A DNA stretch of 54,294 nucleotides from Lachnospiraceae bacterium (GCA_022510665.1 JAFLSZ010000006.1:1-54294), one strand, 5' to 3'; shown: positions 40,194 through 50,334, counted from the first letter of the stretch. Made by a program: numbers and translations. The notes: generated by a model not told the origin, from the letters alone.

Positions 40194-43100
40194 TTATTCT
40201 TCCCCGCGTTCTACCGGAAAGGCTTCTCCGCTGGCAAACGCGTAAATCATGCGGCTTGTAACCGGTTTTCCGGTTATCTGCCGCAATGCCTGTTCATAAT
40301 AATCAAGCTGTGTGCGGTAACGCTTTGTAAGAACTTCCCTCACATGCTCCCTCACCGAATCGGTTTTATAGTCCACTAGCACCAACGCCCCCTGCTCCTC
40401 AAAGCAGGCGTCGATGATTCCCTGTACCATCACATAATCCGTATTATTTCCGGCCCCTTCGTCTTTGTATACTTCTCCGTAAGGGAGTCCGATTACAAAC
40501 GGCTGCTCTCTTTTTAACAAGCCGCGCCGTGCCGCGTCCTGCATCCTCGCACCCAGCCCGCTCGCAAAAAACTGCAGAATTTTCTTTGCGGAAACAAGTT
40601 CCTCCGTGTCCTTTCGGATAAGCCCCGCCTGAATCAGACGTTTCAGTTCTTCCGAAACTGCGGCCTCGTCTTTATATTCTTTGCAGAAATCCATACATTC
40701 CATAACACGGTGATACAGCGTTCCCCGTTCGCTGCCGGAAACCGCCTCCTTCTTTTCTTCCTGCAAAAAGCGCGGAATTGTTTTTTCCGGCTCCGTTTCC
40801 GGAAACAGCTCCTCCTGCCCTTCTTCCTGATACGCCGCTTTTTTCAGTTCCGACACGGAAAGTTTCATTTTCCCGCGGCACATCGGATAAGGGTAACGAT
40901 ACGCGGCGCGTTCTTCCAATTCCCTTGCAAGTCCCTCGTCATATACCGTCTGCAGCTCCGTTGACAGAATCCTTAAAAAGCGCTCTTTTCGCACCGTGAT
41001 TTCCTGTTCCCGCTCTAATACCGCTTCTTCTGTTTGCTCCCCGGATTGCTTCGCATCCGAAAGACGTATGCTTCCGTGTTCCATACAGGCTTTAAGCGAA
41101 AGTTTTAAAAAGTCCAGATAAGAGTTTGCCGAAAACAGCGCCAGATAATCCGCCTGTCCCCCGCACGCCTTCTGCTCCACACTTTTTAAAAAGTCCTGTT
41201 CCGACACGACCGCCGCCGACAGAATCAGTTTTTCCTTTGCTCTTGTCAGCGCTACATAAAGGATGCGCAGTTCCTCCGAAAGCATTTCATAATTCAGCTG
41301 TCCCGCGATTACCTTTTTAAGCAGCGTCGGCGCTTTGACCCGCTGTACCTCATCCCGGAAATCCATTCCGATTCCAAGTTCCGGATGCAATACCACTCCC
41401 GCCCGGATATCCATCCGGTTAAACTGTTTTGAAAGCCCCGCGACAAAAACCACCGGCGCCTCCAAACCTTTGCTCTTATGAATGCTCATCAGGGTTACGG
41501 CGTCTTCGCCTGCGGCGCTTCGCGCTTCTCCGTCGTCCATATCATATTTTATCAGGCGGTCGATATAACGGACAAAGTCAAAAATACCGGAATAACTGCT
41601 TTCTTCAAACTTTTTCGCTTTTACCACAAGCATGGAGAGATTTTCCACGCGCCGTTCCCCCGCAGGCTTTACCCTTACATAATCCGGATACGCCGTCAGA
41701 CGGTAAAGCTCCTCCAGCACTTCCGGCACACCCGCATACGCCGCCAGCGCCCTGAGTTTTTCAAAGCGTTCCTCAAATAACAGCAGTTTTTCTCCTGCAC
41801 TTTGTATGCTTGCCCGAAATTCCCCCTGTTCTTCGCTGCGGGAGACGTTTTCTTTACAGACCTCTTCCTCTTTTATCTTTTCCAGAAAGGAACGTAACGC
41901 CTCATAAAACGAAAGGCGGGGACCCGCTTCGTTTTCCTTTGTCACAATGCGTACCGCCGCCAGTTCTTCTTCGGTCAGCCCCGCCATTTCGGAACGAAGC
42001 ACCGATACCAGCGGAATATCCTGCCTCGGATTGTCAATGACCCGCAGGGCGTTCAAAACGACCGCTACTTCCTGCGCGTCAAAATAACCGCTCCGGGTTT
42101 CTGCCACGGCAGGAATCCCAAGCTCCGCAAACACCTCTAAAAAAGGCTCGGCATAGCCGCGCATGGCGCGGAACAACACCGTAATATCCCGATACGATAC
42201 CGGATGAAATTTTTTTATTTTTTCTCCGTTTTCTCCGGTTTCTTCCCCGTCATAAATCGGAAGCCGTTCCGCAATCAGCTTCTTTATCCTCGCTCCTACC
42301 GTCATCGCTTCCCGCATAACGCGGTCGGTTACTGCTTCTTCGTCCTCCTCGGCATCAAGTTCCGTAATCAGAAATTCCGCCGTATAGTTTTCGTTTTCTT
42401 CTTCTTCGGAATTTTCCTCCTGTCTGTCCCCCGGATAATCCGCCCCGAGATATAATTTTGCCGCGTCGTCATAGGCAATTCCGCCGAACTCTTTTCGCAT
42501 CAGGCAGGCAAACACGTCGTTTACCGCATTCACAACCGCCGCCCGGCTCCGGAAATTCCTGCCGAGTACAATTTTCCGGTACGGTCCCGTATCCCCGTAT
42601 TGCTCGTATTTTTTCATAAACAATTCCGGTTTTGCCATACGGAACTTATAAATACTCTGCTTTACGTCTCCCACCATAAAGCGGTTCGGCTGCCCGTCTT
42701 CTTCGCCGGAAATGCTCCAAAGCAGAAAATCCTGAATCTGGTTACTGTCCTGACACTCATCCACCATAATTTCATCAAAACGTGCGCGAAGAAGCCTTGC
42801 CGTTTCCGTCGGACGAACTCCTTCTTCCGTTTCTTCAATCAGCAGGCGTACCGCGAAATGCTCCAAATCGTTAAAATCAACCAATCCGCGCTCCGCCTTT
42901 GCCTTGGCATAACGCGTGCCGTACTCCGCACAAAGCTCTGCAAGCATCCGCATCAAAGGCGCCATTTCCGCCATATCTTCCGCCATACGGGCAGAATCCG
43001 CGAAAAAGTAGTCCTTTTTTAACTTTACTAACATATCCTTGTAGGCCGCCCGGATTTCCTTTACCTGCTCCCGTTTTTCCTCCGACGCTTCGCATTTTTT

Positions 43101-43967
43101 TCTGGAAAGCGCCTGAAATTCCAGATTTTGAAACGCTTCGGACAACTCCCGGTACGTTTCCTTTTTCCGAAGCGACAATAAAAATTCCCTGTCCGACTCC
43201 AGCGCCTGTTCGTAAACATACGGCCCCTCTGCGCCCAGACAAAGTTCCAGCGCTCTTTCACACATTTTTTCACAGTCCGAAAGGATTGCCCGGATATGTT
43301 CTTTCAGCACAGACACGAAGCGCTCTTCCTCCAAAATATCGGAGGCGTTTTCCAGCCGCTTCAGCGATTCTCCCATTTCCTCAAGCCATTTTTCCGGAAA
43401 CGGCGCGCTTTGGGCAAATTTATAAAAGTTCTCAATATGTTTTACAAGCATTTCATCCGTTTTTCCGCTGCCGAGGCACTCTGTCAGACGCAAAAACAAC
43501 TCCTCCCCCGCTTCGTAACGTGCTTCCAAGAGTTCCTCCATCACGTCCGCGCGAAGAAGCGTCAGTTCCGCCTCCTCGGCGACACGGAACGCCGGGTCCA
43601 ATTCCAGTTCATAGAAAAACTCCCGCAGAAGGCTCAGACAAAACCCGTGAATCGTCATAATCGGTGCGCTCCGCAAAAGCAGCACCTGTTTCTGCAGATG
43701 GGCGTTATCCGCGTACTCTTCTCCGGCAAGGCACTCTTCCAGCCGTTTTCCGATACGTTCCCTCATTTCCGCCGCTGCCGCGTTGGTATAAGTCACAACC
43801 AAAAGCCGGTCAATGTCCTGCGGCTTCTCTTTTTCTGTCAGCTTCTCAATAATACGCTGTACTAAAACCGCCGTTTTTCCGGAACCGGCCGCCGCGGATA
43901 CCAATGTAGTGCAATCTCTTGCCTCAATCACCTGTCTTTGTTCCGGTGTGAATTGAATCCTGCCCAT
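40194..43967 (-). CDS. addA: ATP-dependent helicase/nuclease AddA
   Basis: The 1257-residue product is the UvrD-like helicase-nuclease subunit of AddAB, the Gram-positive RecBCD counterpart that resects double-strand breaks. Visible: Walker A SAAAGSGKTAVLV near residue 28-40, VVTYTNAAAAEMRERI, MVDECQDSNQIQ, GDVKQSIYKFR, and VTLMSIHKSKGLEAPVVFV. The C-terminal nuclease domain has ALVLVDYKTD with the catalytic Asp-Tyr-Lys, and a QLDYYEQAL helix. The start at 43967 has AAGGAG and lies 44 bases inside the end of addB, so the genes are coupled. Confidence 0.95.
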   Translation of the reverse strand: MGRIQFTPEQRQVIEARDCTTLVSAAAGSGKTAVLVQRIIEKLTEKEKPQDIDRLLVVTYTNAAAAEMRERIGKRLEECLAGEEYADNAHLQKQVLLLRSAPIMTIHGFCLSLLREFFYELELDPAFRVAEEAELTLLRADVMEELLEARYEAGEELFLRLTECLGSGKTDEMLVKHIENFYKFAQSAPFPEKWLEEMGESLKRLENASDILEEERFVSVLKEHIRAILSDCEKMCERALELCLGAEGPYVYEQALESDREFLLSLRKKETYRELSEAFQNLEFQALSRKKCEASEEKREQVKEIRAAYKDMLVKLKKDYFFADSARMAEDMAEMAPLMRMLAELCAEYGTRYAKAKAERGLVDFNDLEHFAVRLLIEETEEGVRPTETARLLRARFDEIMVDECQDSNQIQDFLLWSISGEEDGQPNRFMVGDVKQSIYKFRMAKPELFMKKYEQYGDTGPYRKIVLGRNFRSRAAVVNAVNDVFACLMRKEFGGIAYDDAAKLYLGADYPGDRQEENSEEEENENYTAEFLITELDAEEDEEAVTDRVMREAMTVGARIKKLIAERLPIYDGEETGENGEKIKKFHPVSYRDITVLFRAMRGYAEPFLEVFAELGIPAVAETRSGYFDAQEVAVVLNALRVIDNPRQDIPLVSVLRSEMAGLTEEELAAVRIVTKENEAGPRLSFYEALRSFLEKIKEEEVCKENVSRSEEQGEFRASIQSAGEKLLLFEERFEKLRALAAYAGVPEVLEELYRLTAYPDYVRVKPAGERRVENLSMLVVKAKKFEESSYSGIFDFVRYIDRLIKYDMDDGEARSAAGEDAVTLMSIHKSKGLEAPVVFVAGLSKQFNRMDIRAGVVLHPELGIGMDFRDEVQRVKAPTLLKKVIAGQLNYEMLSEELRILYVALTRAKEKLILSAAVVSEQDFLKSVEQKACGGQADYLALFSANSYLDFLKLSLKACMEHGSIRLSDAKQSGEQTEEAVLEREQEITVRKERFLRILSTELQTVYDEGLARELEERAAYRYPYPMCRGKMKLSVSELKKAAYQEEGQEELFPETEPEKTIPRFLQEEKKEAVSGSERGTLYHRVMECMDFCKEYKDEAAVSEELKRLIQAGLIRKDTEELVSAKKILQFFASGLGARMQDAARRGLLKREQPFVIGLPYGEVYKDEGAGNNTDYVMVQGIIDACFEEQGALVLVDYKTDSVREHVREVLTKRYRTQLDYYEQALRQITGKPVTSRMIYAFASGEAFPVERGEE

Positions 43968-46900
43968 AGCGCTCCTTTCTGAACCTCTCCCAAAGTTCTT
44001 CTGTCTTTCGTTCCGGCAGCTCCCGGTAAGAAAACTCCGGCAGACGGTTGTCAAACCCGCAGACTGCGTGATATGCGCAGTAGCCGCACGGAGTTTCTTT
44101 CTTATAGCGGTATGGTTCGGCTTTTGTATCTCCCGCCAGAATCCGTTCCGCTTCCCAATCCAGCTTTTGGTTTACATACTCCGTCAGCACATCAAAATCC
44201 TGTTCGTCGATTCCTTTGGACGCCGCTTTTAACTGCCCTTCTTTGTCCGTCTCCGCGTAAATCAGCCTGGAAACTTCCGAAGGCTTTAACCCTCCGTTTT
44301 CCGCACGAAGCGATACATCCAGCGCCGTTACCGCGGACGGCGTCCCGTTAAACAAACCGTCCGGCCGAAACGCCTCCTGTACCGCCGTTTCGGAATACTT
44401 CTCCCGCGGCAGAAACGGGTCTTCCACATGAAAATAAAACATTCCGGCGGGACGCGGCATCTCCCCGTGTTCTCCGGCCGCCTGCCGCAATGCCGCCGAC
44501 AGATATACCTCTAACTGTACCTGTAAACCGTAGTATAACTCCGCCAAATCAAACTTTTTTGTCCCCGATTTATAATCTATCACCCGAAGATACCATTTCC
44601 CTTCGTTTTGGCACAAATCATACCGGTCGATTTTTCCGTGCAGGGAAAGATATTTTGCCGTATGTTCAAATACCGCTTCACAATGTTCCGGTTCAAAAAG
44701 GCTGCCACGTATCTGCTCCTGCAGCATTGCTATGGTCTTTAACAAAACACGTTTCGCCTTTGTCAAAAGATAGGCATTCCGTTTTGTTCCGGCAAATACA
44801 CCGTTTTCAAAAGTTTTTGCCGCCTCGGTAAGACTTTCCGTACAAAGTTCTTCCCGCTGTATTTCCGAAAGAGTATGCCAGGAAAGCCCGTTGTCCCGTA
44901 CCTTTTTCATAAACAGTTCCAGCGCCGTATGGTACAGGCTTCCGATTTCCGGCGCGGACACCTTGTATTCGGCACGTTCCTCCAGAGAAAGCCCGTATTG
45001 TAAAAAGTGCGCGAACGCACAGGCCGCATACTTTTCCAGCCTCGTTACGCTCCCGTACAAAACGGCGCCGTACAGCCGTTTTGCCGCATCCTTACTCATG
45101 TCTTTTGCGGGATTTCCGAAACACGCCGACCAAAGCAGCCGCTTTGTCTCCGGAGCGTCTTTTCGCATTGCCTGCCGGTACAGCTCCCAGAATGCCGTAT
45201 CTTCCACACTGCCTTTTTCACAGAACTCCCGTATTCCGTCTAAAAGGCGGGCGCGGCCGGTATCGTTTTGCAGCAGGGAAAGATATGCGCTCTCCTCTCC
45301 TTCCCGTACCGTAATGTCCGAAAAAAGGTCCGTAATCCTCCTTATAAAATAGGACGGCAAAAGAGCCTGCCCTTCCGCGGAAAGGCGGCTGTATGTAAGT
45401 ACCAGTCGCCTCTTGGGCTTTGTGAGCATGGCATATAAATAAAACTGTTCCGTATATACCGATTCCTTTTTTGTCGGCGCCAGCTCTATATTCTGTTCCT
45501 TTAAAAACTCCCGCTCCGCTTCGGAAATCAGCCCGCCGGCACTGCCCGGTGCGGGCGTCACCCCTTCGTTTACTCCCGCGAGATAAAGCACTTCGATGTT
45601 AGAAAGTCTTGTACGCGTAATGTCTCCGATAACAACACAATCCGTACTCGGCGGCACAAGACCTACTTTACATTCCCGAAACCCCGTTTCCATCAACTCA
45701 ATATATTCCCTCAGCGAAACTTCTTCCGTATCCAAAAGCTCTATAAAACGATCCAGCAAATCTATTACGCCGCGGTACACCTGCCGGTATTCTCCCGCGC
45801 GCACCAAATCTCCCTTTTTTTCGAACCCGCTCGCCATGTCCCTTAGCCGTTCTTCGAGCCCCGACTGTTCTATAAATTCATACAGCGCCCTTGTGCGTTC
45901 TCCTGCCGTTTTCGCTTCCGCAAGGCTTTTTCCGATGCCGTAAAGTTCCCCGTAAACCCGCTCCCGCAGGCTGTTTAAGTATTCCGGTTTAATTTCCTGT
46001 CGGGTGCGGTAGCGGTACTTCCATTCCGTTTTCCACATACGTTCTCCCCGAATACCGCACGCAAGGCAGTAGTTTTCCAGTACGGAAACCTCCTCCTGTG
46101 AAAACTTCGTCAGACCGCTTTTTAAATACCGGAAAACCGAATCATAAGAAAAACCGCTTAAAGCGTTCTGCAAAACCGCCCGTATCAGCATAATACACGG
46201 ATTATGATAGATTTTCCGCTTGTTATCCAGAAACGCCGGAACCCCGGTGCGCGTACACTCCGCCAGCAGCAGCTCGCCGTATCCTTCGATATCTCCCGTC
46301 ACTACGGCAATCTGCCCGTAACGAAGCCCTTCACGGCGTACCGCACGGGCAATATCCGCCGCAACAAAAGCGGCTTCCGCGGCCCTGTTCGGCCTTACAT
46401 AAAGCGCAATCGCGTCCCCGCACTTTTTCTTTGGCGGCAGCGGATACCGAAACAGGCCCCGCTCCAGCGAAAGCAGCGCTTCCTTTCCCTCAAACCGCGG
46501 CAGTTCTCCCGTCTCCGGCAGAATAAGCTCCCCGACCGGACAGCCGACGTTTCCGGCGAGCCCGGCTACGATGTCCTTTGTCCTCAGCGTCAAATAAAAA
46601 AGCCCATGCTCCAAAACGGGCGTCCGTAATGCCGCCCCGTCCGCCGTAAGCGACATATAACAGTTTCCCGCTTTTTGCAAAAGCTTTGTCAATAACCCGT
46701 ACTGCGACGGCGTAAAACCGGTAAAGCCGTCAAAAAACACGTCACAGTCCGTAAGCAGGGAAGACCTTTCTATCACGCCGGCAAGCACATCCGATACCGT
46801 TTCGGCTGCCAGATACCTGCCGTCAATTTCTTTCACAAACCCCTGATACAAAACCGCGACATCGGAAAGTTTTTTATATAATACCGGCTCCTGCTTTGCC

Positions 46901-47334
46901 GTCTCCATCATGGCGCACAGGGCTTCCGGCGTAATTTTATACTGGTAAAACTCAGAAATCAGCGACTTCATCTCGTCAATAAAGCCCGCCTTTTTCACGT
47001 TCGCGGCAAACATCCGCAGTTCCCCGGCAAAACGGTTTACCACGCGTTTTACCAAAAGACTCTTTCCCACGTCGGTCAAAAGCTCCCCCGGCACGACCCC
47101 GAGTTCTTCAAACACCCGGTAAGAAAGGCGTAGAAAACTTAACACCTCAATATTGGACATACTTTTTGTCCTGCTGCGAACAATCAAATCCTTCATTGTC
47201 TGTAAGGAAAACTGCTCCGGTACAATGACCAGCACCGTCCGCTCCGGGTGTTCTTCCGCCGTTTTTATTATGTTTCGGTACATCCATTCCGTCTTTCCCG
47301 CACCGGACGCACCCAAAATAAATGTGAGCGCCAT
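43924..47334 (-). CDS. addB: ATP-dependent nuclease AddB
   Basis: The 1136-residue product is the second subunit of AddAB. The N-terminal Walker A GASGAGKTEWMY is near residues 7-18. The C-terminal RecB-like nuclease domain contains RVIDYKSGTKKFD and GLQVQLEVYL, and iron-sulfur Cys residues are visible as one Cys in the CAFAHFLQYGL segment and the C-terminal CGYCAYHAVCGF, matching the cluster that staples this domain. The start at 47334 is set by the family's N-terminus (MALTFILGASGAGKT); AAAGGGG is 12 bases upstream, slightly far. It is divergent from the small membrane protein gene, 72 bp apart. Confidence 0.94.
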   Translation of the reverse strand: MALTFILGASGAGKTEWMYRNIIKTAEEHPERTVLVIVPEQFSLQTMKDLIVRSRTKSMSNIEVLSFLRLSYRVFEELGVVPGELLTDVGKSLLVKRVVNRFAGELRMFAANVKKAGFIDEMKSLISEFYQYKITPEALCAMMETAKQEPVLYKKLSDVAVLYQGFVKEIDGRYLAAETVSDVLAGVIERSSLLTDCDVFFDGFTGFTPSQYGLLTKLLQKAGNCYMSLTADGAALRTPVLEHGLFYLTLRTKDIVAGLAGNVGCPVGELILPETGELPRFEGKEALLSLERGLFRYPLPPKKKCGDAIALYVRPNRAAEAAFVAADIARAVRREGLRYGQIAVVTGDIEGYGELLLAECTRTGVPAFLDNKRKIYHNPCIMLIRAVLQNALSGFSYDSVFRYLKSGLTKFSQEEVSVLENYCLACGIRGERMWKTEWKYRYRTRQEIKPEYLNSLRERVYGELYGIGKSLAEAKTAGERTRALYEFIEQSGLEERLRDMASGFEKKGDLVRAGEYRQVYRGVIDLLDRFIELLDTEEVSLREYIELMETGFRECKVGLVPPSTDCVVIGDITRTRLSNIEVLYLAGVNEGVTPAPGSAGGLISEAEREFLKEQNIELAPTKKESVYTEQFYLYAMLTKPKRRLVLTYSRLSAEGQALLPSYFIRRITDLFSDITVREGEESAYLSLLQNDTGRARLLDGIREFCEKGSVEDTAFWELYRQAMRKDAPETKRLLWSACFGNPAKDMSKDAAKRLYGAVLYGSVTRLEKYAACAFAHFLQYGLSLEERAEYKVSAPEIGSLYHTALELFMKKVRDNGLSWHTLSEIQREELCTESLTEAAKTFENGVFAGTKRNAYLLTKAKRVLLKTIAMLQEQIRGSLFEPEHCEAVFEHTAKYLSLHGKIDRYDLCQNEGKWYLRVIDYKSGTKKFDLAELYYGLQVQLEVYLSAALRQAAGEHGEMPRPAGMFYFHVEDPFLPREKYSETAVQEAFRPDGLFNGTPSAVTALDVSLRAENGGLKPSEVSRLIYAETDKEGQLKAASKGIDEQDFDVLTEYVNQKLDWEAERILAGDTKAEPYRYKKETPCGYCAYHAVCGFDNRLPEFSYRELPERKTEELWERFRKERYGQDSIHTGTKTGD

Positions 47335-47406
47335 ATGAATAAAAAACCCCTTTCCCGAATACTTTGTAACAATAACGCATATGCGCACAAACCCCTGGAG
47401 GCTTTT

Positions 47407-47868
47407 ATGGCAAAAACACGAATCTTTGTTTTAAAACTAAAAAAACTCCTTCGCGTCGCTATACCGGCTGCGATTGCCCTTGTACTTTTTATTTTTCTGC
47501 TGCTTTTATTTTCTTCTCCGGATAAAAAAGAAGACGGCAGCGGAGAAACCGTTACGCCAAGTGCCGCAACTTACCGTGCCGGCGTTTACACATCCGTCAT
47601 CGAACTCAACGACTCTTTGCTAAATCTGGAAGTGGTGCTGGATACCGACCATATCAACTCGGTACGCTTAGTGAATCTGGATGAAGCAACTGCCGCCATG
47701 TATCCGTTAATGGAACCGGCCGCCGCCGACATCAGCGCACAGCTTGCCGCCGGTACCGCTCTGGACGACATTACAATCTCCCAAAGCAGTAAATACACGC
47801 AGCTGCTTTTAATTGACGGCATCCGGGCAACCCTTGAAAAAGCGGCCCCTGCCGGAAAAGGCAAATAG
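47407..47868 (+). CDS. Small membrane-anchored protein of unknown function
   Basis: The 153-residue product has a basic N-terminus, one transmembrane segment (about residues 16-37, VAIPAAIALVLFIFLLLLF) and an extracytoplasmic domain. The domain's TSVIELNDSLLNLEVVLDTDHINSVRLVNLDEATAAMYP resembles the FMN-binding or similar small beta domains of redox proteins, but I do not see the Thr of a covalent flavin site (no S-G-A-T). It is probably a conserved Lachnospiraceae protein. GGAGG lies 8 bases before the start at 47407. It is convergent with nadE, 32 bp apart. Confidence 0.72.
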   Translation: MAKTRIFVLKLKKLLRVAIPAAIALVLFIFLLLLFSSPDKKEDGSGETVTPSAATYRAGVYTSVIELNDSLLNLEVVLDTDHINSVRLVNLDEATAAMYPLMEPAAADISAQLAAGTALDDITISQSSKYTQLLLIDGIRATLEKAAPAGKGK

Positions 47869-47900
47869 CCGTGACACTCCGTCAAAACAGACGCTTTTAC

Positions 47901-49829
47901 TTACACCGGCTTGATACGTTCCAAGTCCGCCAGCCATGCTTTTGCCGACGCGTCGCTCGGCATCCGCAGGTCTCCCCGCGGCGAAACGGCTACGGAACCG
48001 ACCTTCGGTCCGTCCGGAAGACACGAACGCTTAAACTGCTGGGAGAAAAACCGTTTATAAAAAGTCTCTAACCAATAATAAATTGTTTCTTTCTCATAGA
48101 CGCCGGAAAACGCGGCTTTTGCAAGACGATATATCTTGTGGGGCATAAAACCGAAACGCAGTACATAATAAAGAAAAAAATCATGCAGTTCATACGGTCC
48201 GACCAAGTCCTCTGTCTTCTGCGCAATCTCGCCGTCTCCGGACGGCGGCAGAAGCTCAGGACTGACCGGCGTATCCAGAATGTCACGAAGGACGGCCGCC
48301 AACGCCTGATTGTTTGTTTCCTCCGCAAAATAGGAAGTCAGATACCGCACCAGCGTCTTTGGCACGGACGCGTTCACGCCGTACATCGACATATGATCGC
48401 CGTTGTACGTCGCCCATCCAAGCGCCAGTTCCGACATATCGCCGGTGCCTACTACGAGGCCGCCTGCCTTGCCGGCATAATCCATTAATACCTGCGTGCG
48501 CTCTCTTGCCTGTGCGTTTTCATAAGTCAAATCATGTATTTCCTGTGAATGGCCGATATCCTCAAAATGCCTGCTTACCGAATCCGCAATCGGTATTTCC
48601 ACTACCGTAGTCCCAAGTTCTTTCGCCAGCGTAAGCGCATTCCGGTAAGTACGGTCCGTCGTGCCGAAACACGGCATTGTAATCGCATAAATCCGCTTTT
48701 TATCAAATCCCGCCAAATCAAACGCCTGACAGGTAACCAAAAGGGTAAGCGTAGAATCCAGTCCGCCCGATATCCCGACAACCGCGCTTTTCACGCTGGT
48801 ATGCAAAAGCCTCTTTTTTAGTCCCTCGGCCTGCATTCTTGTAATTTCGGTACACCGTTCTTTCCGCGCAAGAAGGTCTTCCGGCACAAACGGAGTCCGC
48901 GCGAATGTACGGGTAAGCGCACATTCCGGCAAACCGTTTTTCAACGAAAAATATACGGTACGATATTCCGGCAGAGGTTTTGCCGCAAACGTCGTCACAC
49001 GTCTTCTCTCGTTCCAAAGACGCTGTACGTCAATCTCCGTAACGCAAAGCCCGGTCGTAAAACGCTCCGACTCTGCCAGAACGGTTCCGTTCTCCGCTAT
49101 GATATTATGCCCCGAATAGACCATATCCGTCGTGGACTCGCCCTCTCCCGCATCCGCATATATATACGCCGCAAACAAACGCGCCGACTGGTTTTTTACC
49201 AATTCCCGACGATACACGCTTTTTCCCGTTACTTCATTGCTTGCGGACAGATTCACGATAACCGTGGCTCCGGCAAGGGCGTGTCCCGAACTCGGCGGAA
49301 TCGCTCCCCAAAGGTCTTCACAGATTTCCGCAGCGATACAAAAACGCTTTTCTTCCCTGCACACAAACAACTGCTTCATCCCAAACGGCACCGTCTGACC
49401 GCAGAGAACTACTTCCGTATCGACATCCTCTCCCGACGAATAATGCCTTCCCTCGTAAAATTCGGAATAAGACGGAATCAGGGACTTCGGCACCATGCCG
49501 AGCACCGTCCCGTTCTGAAAGAACACGGCTGTATTGTAAAGTTTCGCGTTTACGGTAAAGGGCATGCCGACAACCGTTACCATATCGCTTCCCCGACTTT
49601 TTTCCAAAAGCTTCGAGAGAGCTTCTTCCGCCCCCGTAAGCAGCGCATCCTGCAGAAACAAATCCCCGCAGGTATAGCCGGTAAGGCATAACTCCGGGAA
49701 AACCAACAGACTTACATTCTGCTTTTTTGCTTCCTCCATCAAAGCTTCTATCTGCGCCGCGTTGTACATCGGCTCCGCCACACGGAGCGCCGGCGTCGCT
49801 GCCGCTGCCTTTACAAAACCGTCTTTCAT
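47901..49829 (-). CDS. nadE: NAD+ synthetase, glutamine-dependent
   Basis: The 642-residue product aminates nicotinate adenine dinucleotide to NAD with ammonia from glutamine. The N-terminal nitrilase-type glutaminase domain shows its Glu-Lys-Cys triad in FPELCLTGYTCG, VPKSLIPSYSEFYEGRHY and AAEICEDLW. The C-terminal synthetase has the PP-loop VVGISGGLDSTLTLLV and GTGDMSELALGW. The start at 49829 is preferred over the longer frame because AAAGGGG lies 8 bases upstream. It is another glutamine-consuming enzyme in this window but lies apart from the main operon. Confidence 0.94.
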   Translation of the reverse strand: MKDGFVKAAAATPALRVAEPMYNAAQIEALMEEAKKQNVSLLVFPELCLTGYTCGDLFLQDALLTGAEEALSKLLEKSRGSDMVTVVGMPFTVNAKLYNTAVFFQNGTVLGMVPKSLIPSYSEFYEGRHYSSGEDVDTEVVLCGQTVPFGMKQLFVCREEKRFCIAAEICEDLWGAIPPSSGHALAGATVIVNLSASNEVTGKSVYRRELVKNQSARLFAAYIYADAGEGESTTDMVYSGHNIIAENGTVLAESERFTTGLCVTEIDVQRLWNERRRVTTFAAKPLPEYRTVYFSLKNGLPECALTRTFARTPFVPEDLLARKERCTEITRMQAEGLKKRLLHTSVKSAVVGISGGLDSTLTLLVTCQAFDLAGFDKKRIYAITMPCFGTTDRTYRNALTLAKELGTTVVEIPIADSVSRHFEDIGHSQEIHDLTYENAQARERTQVLMDYAGKAGGLVVGTGDMSELALGWATYNGDHMSMYGVNASVPKTLVRYLTSYFAEETNNQALAAVLRDILDTPVSPELLPPSGDGEIAQKTEDLVGPYELHDFFLYYVLRFGFMPHKIYRLAKAAFSGVYEKETIYYWLETFYKRFFSQQFKRSCLPDGPKVGSVAVSPRGDLRMPSDASAKAWLADLERIKPV

Positions 49830-49887
49830 AAAACCCCTTTCCACGGAACCCGTCCGTGCGTTTTTCTGTCTATACAACAAAGGTAAT

Positions 49888-49909
49888 GCCGCGCAGATAC
49901 CTGCGCGGC
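49888..49909. promoter_or_regulatory. Perfect hairpin in the nadE leader
   Basis: GCCGCGCAG and CTGCGCGGC form a nine-pair stem with a four-base loop, about 60 bases before the nadE start on the minus strand. ATTACCTTTGTTGT follows there, so it could be the terminator of the RNA gene upstream, or an element in a joint transcript. Confidence 0.6.
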
Positions 49910-49920
49910 ACATCTCTCCT

Positions 49921-50175
49921 TGGTGTCTTCCCTTATATTCTTTTGTAACTATCCCGGAATGCCGTTTCCTGTATTTTGACTCCTAGCTACAGCTAGGTGG
50001 GCGACCGCACACAGGCTTTTGCAGTCCACTCAAAGGAGGCTTTGCAGCTACCTGTAAATATAGGAATCCCGTTTAAAGAAATGTAGGTTCAAAATTACAG
50101 GGAGTGTCGAACATCCTAGGATAGATAACTTCTTATGTAATTTTAAATAAGGCCTGCGCCTTTACTCTTTTGTAT
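49921..50175 (-). ncRNA. ssrS: Probable 6S RNA
   Basis: A minus-strand region without open frame begins 7 bases after a consensus promoter and has long-range pairing typical of a single rod: CCTTAT with ATAAGG (50152-50147 and 49936-49931), CTATCC with GGATAG (50124-50119 and 49954-49949), and CCTGTAATTTTG with CAAAATACAGG (50101-50090 and 49978-49968). Between the second and third pairs both strands stay open, as expected for the promoter-like central bubble that traps RNA polymerase. The GAACCTACATTTCTTTAA and CGGCATTCC blocks are what I recall from clostridial 6S sequences. It lies upstream of nadE. The limits are approximate. Confidence 0.6.
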
Positions 50176-50181
50176 GGTTTT

Positions 50182-50210
50182 ATTATACCGCATTTTTACC
50201 TAAAATACAA
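50182..50210 (-). promoter_or_regulatory. Strong promoter of the probable 6S RNA
   Basis: On the minus strand TTGTAT (50205-50210) and a perfect TATAAT (50182-50187) are spaced by 17 bases. It points away from carB copy 2 and toward the structured region and nadE. Confidence 0.8.
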
Positions 50211-50334
50211 GTAGAAAGTATTTCTTTTTTTGACAGATTGCACTTTTTTTATTTTCCCCCTTTTCATTTTTTACATTCTGTTATACAATATAGAGAAAAA
50301 GAAATTTTAAGTATATTATCAGGAGGGCACAGTC
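50211..50334 (+). promoter_or_regulatory. Leader/promoter region of carB copy 2, promoter not certain
   Basis: The stretch is very A/T-rich. TTGACA occurs at 50230-50235 but has no matching TATAAT 17 bases downstream; TATACAAT at 50282-50289 is a fair -10 but its -35 (near 50261) is poor. AGGAGG at 50321-50326 is a strong ribosome site for carB. No riboswitch or attenuator is visible. Confidence 0.4.

Noticed and set aside
42899-43660. Proline-rich frame opposite addA (253 codons, plus strand)
   Set aside because: Shadow of the conserved helicase gene; the low-complexity composition results from antisense reading.
49921-50175. Riboswitch for carB copy 2 on the plus strand
   Set aside because: The pairing is symmetrical, but the strong promoter is on the minus strand and points the other way; no terminator or anti-Shine-Dalgarno arrangement precedes carB.
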